This document shows, in pieces, positions 7,569 to 15,437 of a DNA stretch of 39,089 bases. Numbering within the stretch: position 1 is the stretch's first letter; each line of letters starts with the position of its first letter. Location: positions 1-39,089 of the forward strand of contig JAFWYJ010000008.1 of NCBI GenBank assembly GCA_017517745.1, in the 5' to 3' direction. Origin of the DNA: Clostridia bacterium (lineage in GTDB: Bacteria; Bacillota; Clostridia; Oscillospirales; CAG-272). Below the pieces are notes generated by a model. It was given only the letters and a program-made list of their open reading frames with translations. It ran no database searches and was not told where the DNA came from. Position numbers and translations under genes: made by a program.

Positions 7569-9026
7569 TTATAGGTGATATTTTTCCATGAGGCGGCGGT
7601 ACGTTTCGAGATCAAATGGCGGATAGCCGCAGAGATAGTGGTTTATGCCGCGTTCTTCCCCGACGCTCCATTCAAAGATCAGGAGCTTATGCTCCGAATA
7701 AAAGACGGGTAGCTTTGCGATGAGAGTCGTCGCGTTGACCGCGGCGGCAAAGTCGGCATCCCAAAGGATCTCGTCGCTCTCGGCGTCTCTGACGGTGAAG
7801 CGTCCCGTGCGCGGTGTCAGGGTATCGTTGCAAGCATAGATCGGGAGCTTCCAATCCTTGATCTCTCCCGCGATGATCGCAAAGGGAGCTTGGGCGCGCT
7901 TGATGTATCCGTAAGCGACCTTTTTGGTGAAATAGTAATCGACCACGGCATCCGACATTTGCGGCCATCCGTCGAGCAGATTCCACCAGATGATGCCGGT
8001 CTTTTGCGGTCTGCCGACGCGGATGCGCTCGATGAAATATTTCTTTGCCTCGGCTTGGGAGATCTGCGAGGCGAGCACGTAGTCCTCGGGTGTTTCGGGC
8101 AGCTTTCCAAAGAGCTGGATCACCTGCTTTTCCATCAGCATCACGCGGCTGTCCTTCCCATTCTGATCGCTGGAGTGCAGGATCCATTCGGGATTGTTTT
8201 GGTAGGGCCACACCCTCTCGGGCGTGATAAAGCGGCGGATGGAATCGAGCGACGGACAGCCATGGTAGCCGATTTCACTGACGAAATGCGCGCGACTGTG
8301 CTTGTAAAAGTCACTTTTGAAATAATCCCTTGCGCCCCAAAGATGAAACTCGGGAGCATAGTCGTAGCTTTTGTGATTTTGATACAGCTCGCTCGAGAAA
8401 TAGGGAGAGCCGGCAAGGTAGGGTCTGCCGGGATCGTTCAGATGCACCGCCGGGGGCAGAACCTCTCGCGTCAGGACGTTTTTGCCGGGGTCGTCAAATT
8501 CCCTGTAGTTCAGATCGTTTTCGTTGTCGCCCGACCAAAGGATGAGCGAGGGATGGTTGCGGAGCTTGCGGATGACGGCGGTTGCCTCTTCGGTGAGAAG
8601 CCGCTTGAAGCGCTCGGTTTCGGGGTAGATGCGGCAAGCCATTGCGAAATCCTGCCACACCATGATGCCGTTTCGGTCGCAAAAATCGAAGAATTTGTGA
8701 TCTTCATAGACGTTTCCGCCCCAGCAGCGCAAAATATTGCAGCCGATATCCTTTACCAGTGCCAGTGCCCGATCGTAGCGCTCGGCATCTCGGGAATGAA
8801 AGGCGTCGAGCGGCACCCAGTTGGAGCCTTTGCAGAGAATTTCGACCCCGTTGATCAAAAAATGAAACTGTCCGCTTTCGCCATCGGTGGTTTCGGTTCG
8901 CTCCAGGACGATGCTTCGCAGACCGAAACTGTCCTTTTTCTCATGGATCAGCTCGCCGTCGCGGAAGATCTGTACCGTCACGTCATAGACGTTTGGCTCT
9001 CTTTCCAATTTTGGAGCGGTTTTCAA
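7569..9026 (-). pseudogene. 5'-truncated beta-mannosidase (GH2)
   Basis: The 485 residues match the C-terminal part of family 2 beta-mannosidases, which are usually about 800-850 aa. The remaining protein begins at the end of the Ig-like domain (EPNVYDVTVQIFRDG). It retains the barrel with the presumed acid/base Glu in LWSGDNEN and the nucleophile Glu in FVSEIGYHG, plus C-terminal domains. The sugar-binding N-terminal domain, about 300 residues, is absent. An in-frame stop lies at 9066-9068, and the mrnC promoter begins at 9117. The only start is a TTG at 9026 without a ribosome site. It is most likely a decaying remnant; an assembly join is the alternative. Confidence 0.8.
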
Positions 9027-9116
9027 AAAGCACTGCCGCGTGTCTCCGGGGGAATACCGACGAAATCATCAAAGAGACGTCGGACGCGTATCCGATGCGG
9101 TTGATAATTTCACCGA

Positions 9117-9145
9117 TTGACAAAAGAGGAAAAATATAGTATAAT
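9117..9145 (+). promoter_or_regulatory. Consensus sigma-A promoter of mrnC
   Basis: TTGACA (9117-9122) and TATAAT (9140-9145) are 17 bp apart, about 30 bp before the mrnC start. The position fixes the true start at 9177, because an in-frame TTG at 9117 is part of the -35 box. Confidence 0.85.
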
Positions 9146-9176
9146 AAAACACAACGAACGAAAGGGAGAGACGGAG

Positions 9177-9593
9177 ATGCAGCAAAACGAAGAGATTGAA
9201 AAATATACCGACGGGGACATGCCCGATCTGCGCGAGGTCTCCGTGCCTGCGTTGGCATATCTGGGCGACTGCGTGCTGGAGCTTTGCGTGCGCCGACATC
9301 TGATCGCCAAAGGGCTTTCCACCTCGGCGCATCTCAACGCCGCCGCGCTCGAATACGTGCGCGCGCCCGCGCAAGCCGAGGCGATGAAGCGTCTGCTCCC
9401 GCACCTCGACGAAACCGAAGCCGCCTATTTCCGCCGCGGCAGAAACCTCGGGCACGGCAACGTCCCCAAACGCGCCACCGTCAGCGAATACCGCTCCGCC
9501 ACCGGCATGGAGGTCCTCTTCGGCTATCTCCACCTCGCCGGTCGCCTCGACCGCATCAACGAGCTCTTCCGTCTGGCATATCCCGAGGAGTGA
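9177..9593 (+). CDS. mrnC: Mini-ribonuclease III
   Basis: MrnC is a homodimeric RNase III catalytic domain without an RNA-binding domain; in Bacillus it trims 23S rRNA precursors. The 138-aa protein has the family motif LAYLGDCVLELCVRRHL, with the catalytic Asp at 31, then FRRGRN and the conserved SEYRSATGMEVLFGYLHLAGR segment. The ATG at 9177 follows GGGAGAGACGGAG. It is usually found beside cysS and rlmB, but neither is here: the gene stands alone between the truncated GH2 gene and a bidirectional terminator. Confidence 0.93.
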   Translation: MQQNEEIEKYTDGDMPDLREVSVPALAYLGDCVLELCVRRHLIAKGLSTSAHLNAAALEYVRAPAQAEAMKRLLPHLDETEAAYFRRGRNLGHGNVPKRATVSEYRSATGMEVLFGYLHLAGRLDRINELFRLAYPEE

Positions 9594-9607
9594 CAATCAA
9601 AAATGAA

Positions 9608-9646
9608 GGGGCTGTCTCAAATTTACATTTGAGACAGCCCCGTTTT
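9608..9646. terminator. Bidirectional terminator between mrnC and the MBL lipoprotein gene
   Basis: A perfect 15-bp stem (9608-9622/9627-9641, arm GGGGCTGTCTCAAAT) with a 4-base loop is followed by GTTTT on the plus strand and a T-rich tract on the minus strand. It sits 14 bp after the mrnC stop and 6 bp from the convergent gene's stop codon. Confidence 0.85.
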
Positions 9647-9647
9647 C

Positions 9648-10490
9648 TCATTTTGCTCTTTTCAGTCCGCTTCCGTCGGAGACAAAGACGATCTCTCCTT
9701 CAAGGTCTGTGCGCAGGGTTGTGATGCCGTGTTTTTCCAGACGCGCCAGAACCTCGCCCATCGGGTGTCCGTAGGAGTTCCCCGCACCGACACCGATGAT
9801 GGCATATTGCGGTGTCAGCGTCGCCAAAAACCGATCGGAGCTCGAGGTGTTTGAGCCGTGATGCGCGACCTTCAAAAGATCGCAATCGAGCTGAGATTTT
9901 CCGTAGCGTTCCACAATCTTTTCCTCGCCGTCGCTTCCGACGTCACCCGCAAACAGCAGATCGATCTCTCCGAAATGCACCTTCAGCACAAGGCTTCCAT
10001 CGTTGCCTTCTGCCTCCGCAAAGGGAAAGGGGTGCAGGATGCTGAGCACCATTTCTCCGACGTGACGGATCTCGCCCGCGCGGACGACCCTCACGTCGAT
10101 CTCCCGCGCCCGGGCGGCGCGAAACAAAAATTCTGCCGATTCGTTGTCGGCAGTGTCATCCGCCACCCAGATCTCTCTTGTGGGGATCTGCGAAAGAACA
10201 CCGTCGGCACCGCCGATATGATCCTCGTCATTGTGCGAAAAAACCGCAAGCAAAAGCTCTTCAACACCCAACTGCGCAAGGCGCAGACAAAGAAGCTCCT
10301 GACTCTCCTCGGTGCCGGCATCAATGAGAATATCCCCCTCCGACGTCCGCAAGAGCGCGCAATCGCCCTGCCCCACGTCGAGAAAGCGGATCTCCAATCG
10401 GGGAGACCCGCTTTCATCATGATTCGCGCAAGACGTAAGACAAAACAGGCACAGCAACAGAACGCCTGCCACCTGACACAGATATTTCAT
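9648..10490 (-). CDS. ComEC/Rec2-like metallo-beta-lactamase-fold lipoprotein
   Basis: This 280-aa protein resembles the free-standing form of the ComEC beta-lactamase domain. A lipoprotein signal ends in LTSC (Cys21), so it should be anchored on the outer membrane face. It has FLDVGQGDCALL at about 36-47, the metal-binding HNDEDHIGG (H86 to H91), and LKVAHHGSNTSS near the C-terminus. Related proteins are annotated as hydrolases or possible extracellular nucleases. No competence membrane domain is present. It starts one base after the stop of the preceding gene, behind GGAGGGTGAC, and ends the pcrA operon. Confidence 0.88.
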   Translation of the reverse strand: MKYLCQVAGVLLLCLFCLTSCANHDESGSPRLEIRFLDVGQGDCALLRTSEGDILIDAGTEESQELLCLRLAQLGVEELLLAVFSHNDEDHIGGADGVLSQIPTREIWVADDTADNESAEFLFRAARAREIDVRVVRAGEIRHVGEMVLSILHPFPFAEAEGNDGSLVLKVHFGEIDLLFAGDVGSDGEEKIVERYGKSQLDCDLLKVAHHGSNTSSSDRFLATLTPQYAIIGVGAGNSYGHPMGEVLARLEKHGITTLRTDLEGEIVFVSDGSGLKRAK

Positions 10491-10491
10491 G

Positions 10492-11268
10492 TCACCCTCC
10501 CCTTTCTCGGTCGCCCGCGCCGCGCTTGAAGAACGCCATCGCTCGTCCGACAGGGGGAGCCTCGACGGTCAAGCCAAGTGCCAACAGCACGCGCGCCGCC
10601 GAATAGGCGTCGCGTCCGCGCAATCCCGTGTGGCGAGACAGCTCCTTGACGGTGAAATGTGTCGGAAGCGATTCGGGCAGAAAGATCGAAAAATCCGACG
10701 GCTCGTTGAAATCAAGCTCCTCCAAAAGTGAGAGCGGGAGGCGTTCGTAGAGCTTCGATCCCCGCTTGCGATCCCTTGAGCGTCCGTTCAAAAGTCGGAA
10801 ATCGTGCACCTCCAACAGCATCAGCCGAAACCGCAAGCGCGGATTTCCCAGATGCTCCGAGAGACAGTACAGCTCGGGAAGGAGCTGCTCGGCTCGCTCA
10901 CCCGCCACGCGGCGGCGCGGCGCGATCTCCATGCTGCCCGGCTCCACCCAAGACATCCACCGCAGCTTCGCGATCGGATGCACCACGGTCACGGTGCAGT
11001 CGGTATGCTCCATATAATACGCGATCTTCTTTTTCATCGGATAAAACGAACCCGTTTGCACCTCGACGATCTCGTTCCCCTGTCGGATATCCGAGACGAA
11101 TCTCGCCCCCTCAACGCCCACCTCGTGAAAGCTTTCGTCGTCGCACAGATACTTTTTGATCACGGCGTGCAATCGCTTTTCGGCAAGCGTGCCGAAGCCG
11201 TAAGCTCCCGCCGTTCTGCCCTGCATCGCCGCCTCCATGCAAAGACGTTCAAATCTTGCTCCGTTCAT
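10492..11268 (-). CDS. Unknown protein coupled to PcrA, nuclease-like N-terminal domain
   Basis: I cannot name this 258-aa family securely. The N-terminal half has GFGTLAEKRLHAVIK, then a strand pair with D60 and E69-V-Q71 (FVSDIRQGNEIVEVQTG). This spacing resembles the D...ExK/ExQ core of PD-(D/E)XK nucleases. The C-terminal ~60 residues (FTVKELSRHTGLRGRDAYSAA) look like a winged helix-turn-helix. A basic stretch RSRDRKRGSKLYERLP lies between. It follows pcrA by 4 bp and precedes the MBL gene by 1 bp, so a role in DNA processing is an inference from context and these residues. The ATG at 11268 has no strong ribosome site, consistent with translational coupling. Confidence 0.75.
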   Translation of the reverse strand: MNGARFERLCMEAAMQGRTAGAYGFGTLAEKRLHAVIKKYLCDDESFHEVGVEGARFVSDIRQGNEIVEVQTGSFYPMKKKIAYYMEHTDCTVTVVHPIAKLRWMSWVEPGSMEIAPRRRVAGERAEQLLPELYCLSEHLGNPRLRFRLMLLEVHDFRLLNGRSRDRKRGSKLYERLPLSLLEELDFNEPSDFSIFLPESLPTHFTVKELSRHTGLRGRDAYSAARVLLALGLTVEAPPVGRAMAFFKRGAGDRERGG

Positions 11269-11272
11269 GCGT

Positions 11273-13768
11273 TCAGAGCTTTTTGAGTCTGGCGTAGGTC
11301 GCCATCAGCTTCTTGGTTCCGACGCGATCGAACACGATCTCATAGAGCGTGTCGGCACCCATCGGCTTGACCGAGATGATCTCGCCCTCGCCAAAGGTGA
11401 GATGCCGCACGCGGTCGCCCGGAGCAAAGATCTCCTTTGGCGTCGCCTTGGGCGTCGAAAGATTTTTTCCGACGGTGATCCGCTCACCCGAGGGGGGCGC
11501 GGTCTGTCGGATCGGCGTGCGAGGCCGGGGCTCGGAATAATAGGTCTTTTTTTGCGTGACGGAGGACTCCGCGCCGCGTGCGCCCCAAACGGAGGTCTGC
11601 CGTCCAAAGCCGCCGCCAAAGCCGGAGCCCACACGGCTGCCAAAACCGCCGTGTCCGTCCTCGTCGGGGTTTTCCACCAGAGACGCGGGAATCTCGCTGA
11701 CAAAGCGCGAGACGGGGTTGTAGGCGGTCTGTCCGTACAGAAGTCTCGTGCGCGTGTGGATCATGTAAAGCGCCTTTTTCGCGCGTGTGATGGCGACGTA
11801 GGCAAGACGGCGCTCCTCCTCCATCTCGCTCTCCCCCGCCGTGATGGTCTGCATGCCGGGGAAAAGTCCGTCCTCCATGCCGGGCAGGAAGACGATCGGG
11901 AACTCCAAGCCCTTCGCGCTGTGGATCGTCATCATCACCACGGCGTCGGCGCTTTCGTCATAACGGTCGACGTCGGCAACCAATGCCGTCTCCTCCAAAA
12001 AGCCTGTCAACGTCGGCTCATCGTTTTCCTTCATATACTCCAGGATGCCCGACTTGAATTCCTCGAGGTTGTCGAGGCGATCCTTTTCCTCCTCGCCCGC
12101 GTCGATCAGCATCTGACGGTAGCCCGAGCGGTCGAGGACCGCGTCAAACAGCACGTCGAGCGTCACCTTTTGCGCAAGCTCGGAGAGCGAATTGATCAGC
12201 GAGGCAAAGCCCTCCAGCGTGGCGCGGCTGCGCTCAAGCGCGCCAAACGACGCGCATCTTTCGATGACGGAAAAACGGCTGCAGCCCTGCTCCTCGGCGA
12301 TCTGCGCGATCGCGTCGAGCGTTTTGGCTCCGATCTTGCGGCGCGGCTCGTTGATGATGCGCTCCAGGCGGACGTTGTCGTCGTGATTGTTGACCAATTG
12401 CAGATACGCCACCGCGTCGCGGATCTCCTTGCGATCGGTAAAACGCGTACCGCCCAGCACGCGGTAAGGCACCGCCGATCGTGCGAACGCCTTCTCAATG
12501 CTCTGTGCCTGCGCGTTTGTGCGGTAGAGGACGGCGAAATCGCGATAGGTCGCCTCGCCTCTTGCCACCGCGCGGTTGACGGTGTCGACCACAAAGCGCG
12601 CCTCGGTATTCTGATCGTCACAAAGGCGGAGGTGGATCTTCTCACCCTCTCCCGCCGCCGTCCAGAGCGTTTTTCCCTTTCGTCCCGCGTTGTGGGCGAT
12701 CACCGCGTTTGCCGCGTCGAGAATGGTCTGCGTGGAGCGGTAATTCTGCTCAAGCTTGATGACCGTCGCCGAGGGGAAGGTCTTGTCAAAGGTCAGGATG
12801 TTCTCGATGGTCGCGCCGCGGAATTTATAAATACTCTGGTCATCGTCTCCGACCACCATCAGGTTTTGATGCAAGCCGGACAACAGCACCGTCAGCTGCA
12901 TCTGCGCCACGTTGGTATCCTGAAACTCATCGACGCAGACGTACTTGAAGCGGCTTTGATACGCCTCGCGTACGGCGGGATGGTTCTTGAGCAGCAGCAC
13001 GGTCTGCATGATGATGTCGTCAAAATCAAGCGCGTTGGACTCGCGCAAAAGCTGCTGATATGCCTCATAAACGCGCGCGATCTGCTTCTGACGGAAATCC
13101 GATCCAGCCTCCATCGCGAAATCGTCCGGCGTGAGCAGACGGTCCTTCGCGCGGCTGATCGCGCTCATCACGCCCTTGACGGGCAGAAGCTTTTCGTCGA
13201 TATTACAACGCTTCATGGCGGCGGCGACGGTCTTTTTGCTGTCGTCGGTATCATAGATCGTAAAGCCCGGGCGATATCCTACCTTTTCGCAGTGCAGGCG
13301 CAAAATGCGCACGCAGACCGAGTGGAAGGTACCCGTCCAGATCTCGGACGCGGTTGCGCCGTCCTCGGGGAACATTTTCGCAAGTCGCTCCTTGATCTCG
13401 TTCGCCGCCTTGTTTGTGAAGGTGATGGCAAGGATGCGGTAGGGCTGACACGCCTGATTGGCGAACTCGGGCAGAATGCCGCTCTCAATCTCTCGGACGG
13501 GCAGATCCAACGCCCGCTCCAGCTCGCGCACGCGGCTTTCGTCGACGCCGTAAGGCACGTATTCGCTGAAATAGGCGTTTCCGTAGCGAATGATAAACGC
13601 GATGCGGCGGACCAGCACGGTGGTCTTTCCGCTTCCCGCCCCCGCAAGCACGAGCAGGGGATTATTGACGGTGAAAACCGCCTCGCGCTGACGCTCGTTG
13701 AGCGTCCCGTAGACCTTGTCAAACAGCGCGCGCTTGGCGGCAAGATAGCGTTCTTCGATGGTTTGCAT
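11273..13768 (-). CDS. pcrA: ATP-dependent DNA helicase PcrA (UvrD/Rep family)
   Basis: PcrA is a 3'-5' superfamily 1 helicase for DNA repair, replication-fork maintenance and clearing RNA polymerase. The 831-aa protein has Walker A AGAGSGKTT at 42-50, the DEFQDTN box, GDDDQSIYKFRGA, QNYRS and the late motif TIHSAKGLEFPIVFLPGMEDGLFP. The C-terminus holds a Tudor-like domain (FAPGDRVRHLTFGEGEI) known in PcrA to contact RNA polymerase. A Gly/Arg-rich linker (about 700-760) precedes it. Its start follows AAAGGA. It leads into two small genes spaced 4 and 1 bp apart. Confidence 0.95.
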   Translation of the reverse strand: MQTIEERYLAAKRALFDKVYGTLNERQREAVFTVNNPLLVLAGAGSGKTTVLVRRIAFIIRYGNAYFSEYVPYGVDESRVRELERALDLPVREIESGILPEFANQACQPYRILAITFTNKAANEIKERLAKMFPEDGATASEIWTGTFHSVCVRILRLHCEKVGYRPGFTIYDTDDSKKTVAAAMKRCNIDEKLLPVKGVMSAISRAKDRLLTPDDFAMEAGSDFRQKQIARVYEAYQQLLRESNALDFDDIIMQTVLLLKNHPAVREAYQSRFKYVCVDEFQDTNVAQMQLTVLLSGLHQNLMVVGDDDQSIYKFRGATIENILTFDKTFPSATVIKLEQNYRSTQTILDAANAVIAHNAGRKGKTLWTAAGEGEKIHLRLCDDQNTEARFVVDTVNRAVARGEATYRDFAVLYRTNAQAQSIEKAFARSAVPYRVLGGTRFTDRKEIRDAVAYLQLVNNHDDNVRLERIINEPRRKIGAKTLDAIAQIAEEQGCSRFSVIERCASFGALERSRATLEGFASLINSLSELAQKVTLDVLFDAVLDRSGYRQMLIDAGEEEKDRLDNLEEFKSGILEYMKENDEPTLTGFLEETALVADVDRYDESADAVVMMTIHSAKGLEFPIVFLPGMEDGLFPGMQTITAGESEMEEERRLAYVAITRAKKALYMIHTRTRLLYGQTAYNPVSRFVSEIPASLVENPDEDGHGGFGSRVGSGFGGGFGRQTSVWGARGAESSVTQKKTYYSEPRPRTPIRQTAPPSGERITVGKNLSTPKATPKEIFAPGDRVRHLTFGEGEIISVKPMGADTLYEIVFDRVGTKKLMATYARLKKL

Positions 13769-13822
13769 AGTTGTCCTTTCTTTGGGGGAACGTTTTTTCG
13801 ATTTTGTCGGATCAAAGGCTGA

Positions 13823-14680
13823 TTACGTTTGTGCTTTTGCGGCTTCATAAGCGCGCTTCATATACAGCGCGTCCTCCGCCTGCGTGCCGTCCGACTCGCA
13901 AATGATGCGCGGAGCCACACCCTCGCGCACGATCGCCTCGGCAAGCGGCTCAAATGCGGGGCCGAAGGTCTCGTCAGCAAACGTGAGGTGCTTTTTCTCC
14001 CCCGCGGAGGTATATTCGATCTTGGAAAAATGGCAGTGCAGATGCTTGGCAAACCCGTCGCCAAGCCCCACGGCGATCTCGTCAAAAATGCGGCGGTAGC
14101 TGTCCACGTCGGCAAACGCGCCGCCGATCGCACGCGCGTTCAGATGCCCGAAATCCACCACGGGAGCGTAGATCGGCGCCACGCGGCACTGCTCGATGAC
14201 CTCGGCAAGCGTGCCGAGCTGGTTGACCTTTCCCATGGTCTCGATGCCAAGCTTGATCGGGGTATCCCCCACCGCCTCGGCAACGCGCACCAGGGTATCC
14301 TTTGAAAGTGCCATCGCCTCCTCGCGGCTGATCTTCGCCGCGCTTCCGCTGTGAATGACGATGGTATCCGCCCCCAACAGCTCTGCCGCCCAAAGCGACT
14401 TTTGGATATATTCGATGCTCTTGAGCCTTTTTTCCTCCACAACGCCCGAAAGCGAGATGAAATACGGCGTGTGCAACGACATCTTCACGCCGTGTTCCCG
14501 CGCTTTTGCTCCAACTGCGCGCAGAGATGCCTCCCCCGCCGTCAGTCCGTTGCCCGCCTCGTATTCAAAGGCGTCCAGCCCGAACCGCTTCACCCAACCG
14601 GGGCTTTGCACAGTCGATTTGTTTCCTTCCTTGTAAAACAGATCCGAGTTTCCTCCCGGTCCAAACGTCGCAATGCTCAT
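13823..14680 (-). CDS. TIM-barrel protein related to endonuclease IV / sugar isomerases
   Basis: The 285-aa protein has the AP-endonuclease-2 (xylose-isomerase-like) barrel. Likely metal ligands are in SLHTPYF, VIHSG, GIETMGK, DFGHLNA, HCHFSK and ICESDG, in the order seen in endonuclease IV. Canonical Nfo motifs such as the DTCHAF type are altered, so AP-endonuclease activity is likely but unproven; a sugar-phosphate isomerase is the alternative. The start at 14680 follows AAAGGAAG, and the upstream frame runs into a repeat. It lies 54 bp before pcrA in the same direction, which favours a DNA-repair role. Confidence 0.75.
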   Translation of the reverse strand: MSIATFGPGGNSDLFYKEGNKSTVQSPGWVKRFGLDAFEYEAGNGLTAGEASLRAVGAKAREHGVKMSLHTPYFISLSGVVEEKRLKSIEYIQKSLWAAELLGADTIVIHSGSAAKISREEAMALSKDTLVRVAEAVGDTPIKLGIETMGKVNQLGTLAEVIEQCRVAPIYAPVVDFGHLNARAIGGAFADVDSYRRIFDEIAVGLGDGFAKHLHCHFSKIEYTSAGEKKHLTFADETFGPAFEPLAEAIVREGVAPRIICESDGTQAEDALYMKRAYEAAKAQT

Positions 14681-14699
14681 GTTTTCTTCCTTTCTTTGT

Positions 14700-14855
14700 G
14701 TTTCTCGTAAGGGCGTTTTTTGCCGTCGGCGACCGGAGAAACTTTTTGAAAAAAGTTTCTCTGGACTCTTCAAAAACTTTTATCGCATGGGTGAAAAGTT
14801 TTTGCGGGGGCGTGGGGGAGCTTTTCTCAAAAAGCTTCCCCACAAAAACGCGTCC
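14700..14855 (-). repeat. Composite hairpin repeat between yqeG and the TIM-barrel gene
   Basis: The repeat is inverted relative to the copies at 281-370 and 3891-3980. It holds the 15-bp CCAGAGAAACTTTTT inverted repeat (14733-14764, one arm with a single G for A change), then the 'tatcgcatgggt' unit. A GTGGGGGAGCTTTT / AAAAGCTTCCCCAC-type hairpin ends next to the yqeG stop codon. It separates two same-direction transcription units and may terminate the upstream one. Confidence 0.75.
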
Positions 14856-15389
14856 TTACCGGATCTTCCAAAATGCCATATAGGGTTGATAGCCGTGTTT
14901 TTTGGCGAACTTGCGGATGAAGGGGCGTTCGCAAAGGCGTTTGAAGCGGAAAAAGAGGTTGGTCTTATCCTTGATGGGGGGGACGATGATGGCGGGGAGA
15001 CCGATGTGTTTGCCCGCGAAGGCGTCGGTGAGGAGCTGGTCTCCCAGCATCGCGGTTTCCCCGATCGTCACACCCATTTCTTTCATGGCGCGGAGCAGGG
15101 TTTTCTTGCCCGGCTTGCCGCTGTCGGGATAGGCGCGCACGCCGAGGTCTTTGTTAAAGCGCTCGATGCGCGGCGCGTGGTTGTTTGAAACGAACGCCAC
15201 CTCAATGCCGTTCTCGCGCAAGCTTGCGAGCCATTTGACGATCCGCTCGTCGGGATCCTCCTGCTCGTAGGGCGCGAGCGTGTTGTCCACGTCACTCAGC
15301 ACCGCGCGCACGCCGATCGACTTGAGAAATTCCGGCGTGATCTCGTAGTAATGCCCGAACATATAGTCGGGCGTCAAGCAATCCTTCAT
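14856..15389 (-). CDS. YqeG-family HAD-type phosphatase
   Basis: The 177-aa protein is a HAD superfamily IIIA phosphatase. HAD motif I is VLSDVDNTLAPY, motif II is AFVSNNH, the motif III lysine is in GKPGKKTL, and motif IV is AMLGDQLLTDAFAG. The family is widespread in Firmicutes, usually beside the GTPase gene yqeH or aroE; its substrate is uncertain, with a role in phosphatidylglycerophosphate metabolism suggested for relatives. The start at 15389 follows AAGGAAACG. It lies 48 bp after the PBP2 gene and is probably the last gene of the cell-wall cluster. Confidence 0.9.
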   Translation of the reverse strand: MKDCLTPDYMFGHYYEITPEFLKSIGVRAVLSDVDNTLAPYEQEDPDERIVKWLASLRENGIEVAFVSNNHAPRIERFNKDLGVRAYPDSGKPGKKTLLRAMKEMGVTIGETAMLGDQLLTDAFAGKHIGLPAIIVPPIKDKTNLFFRFKRLCERPFIRKFAKKHGYQPYMAFWKIR

Positions 15390-15437
15390 TCTTTTCGTTT
15401 CCTTCAAAAAAGCAGTTTTTGGTTTTATCCGACCGAA

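Noticed and set aside
10428-10490. Cys-rich N-terminus of the MBL protein as a start error
   Set aside because: The LTSC lipobox at residue 21, hydrophobic core and the GGAGGGTGAC site directly upstream support the chosen start.
11237-13822. 861-codon plus-strand frame opposite pcrA
   Set aside because: It is a shadow of the pcrA coding strand; no domain is recognisable and pcrA has all helicase motifs.
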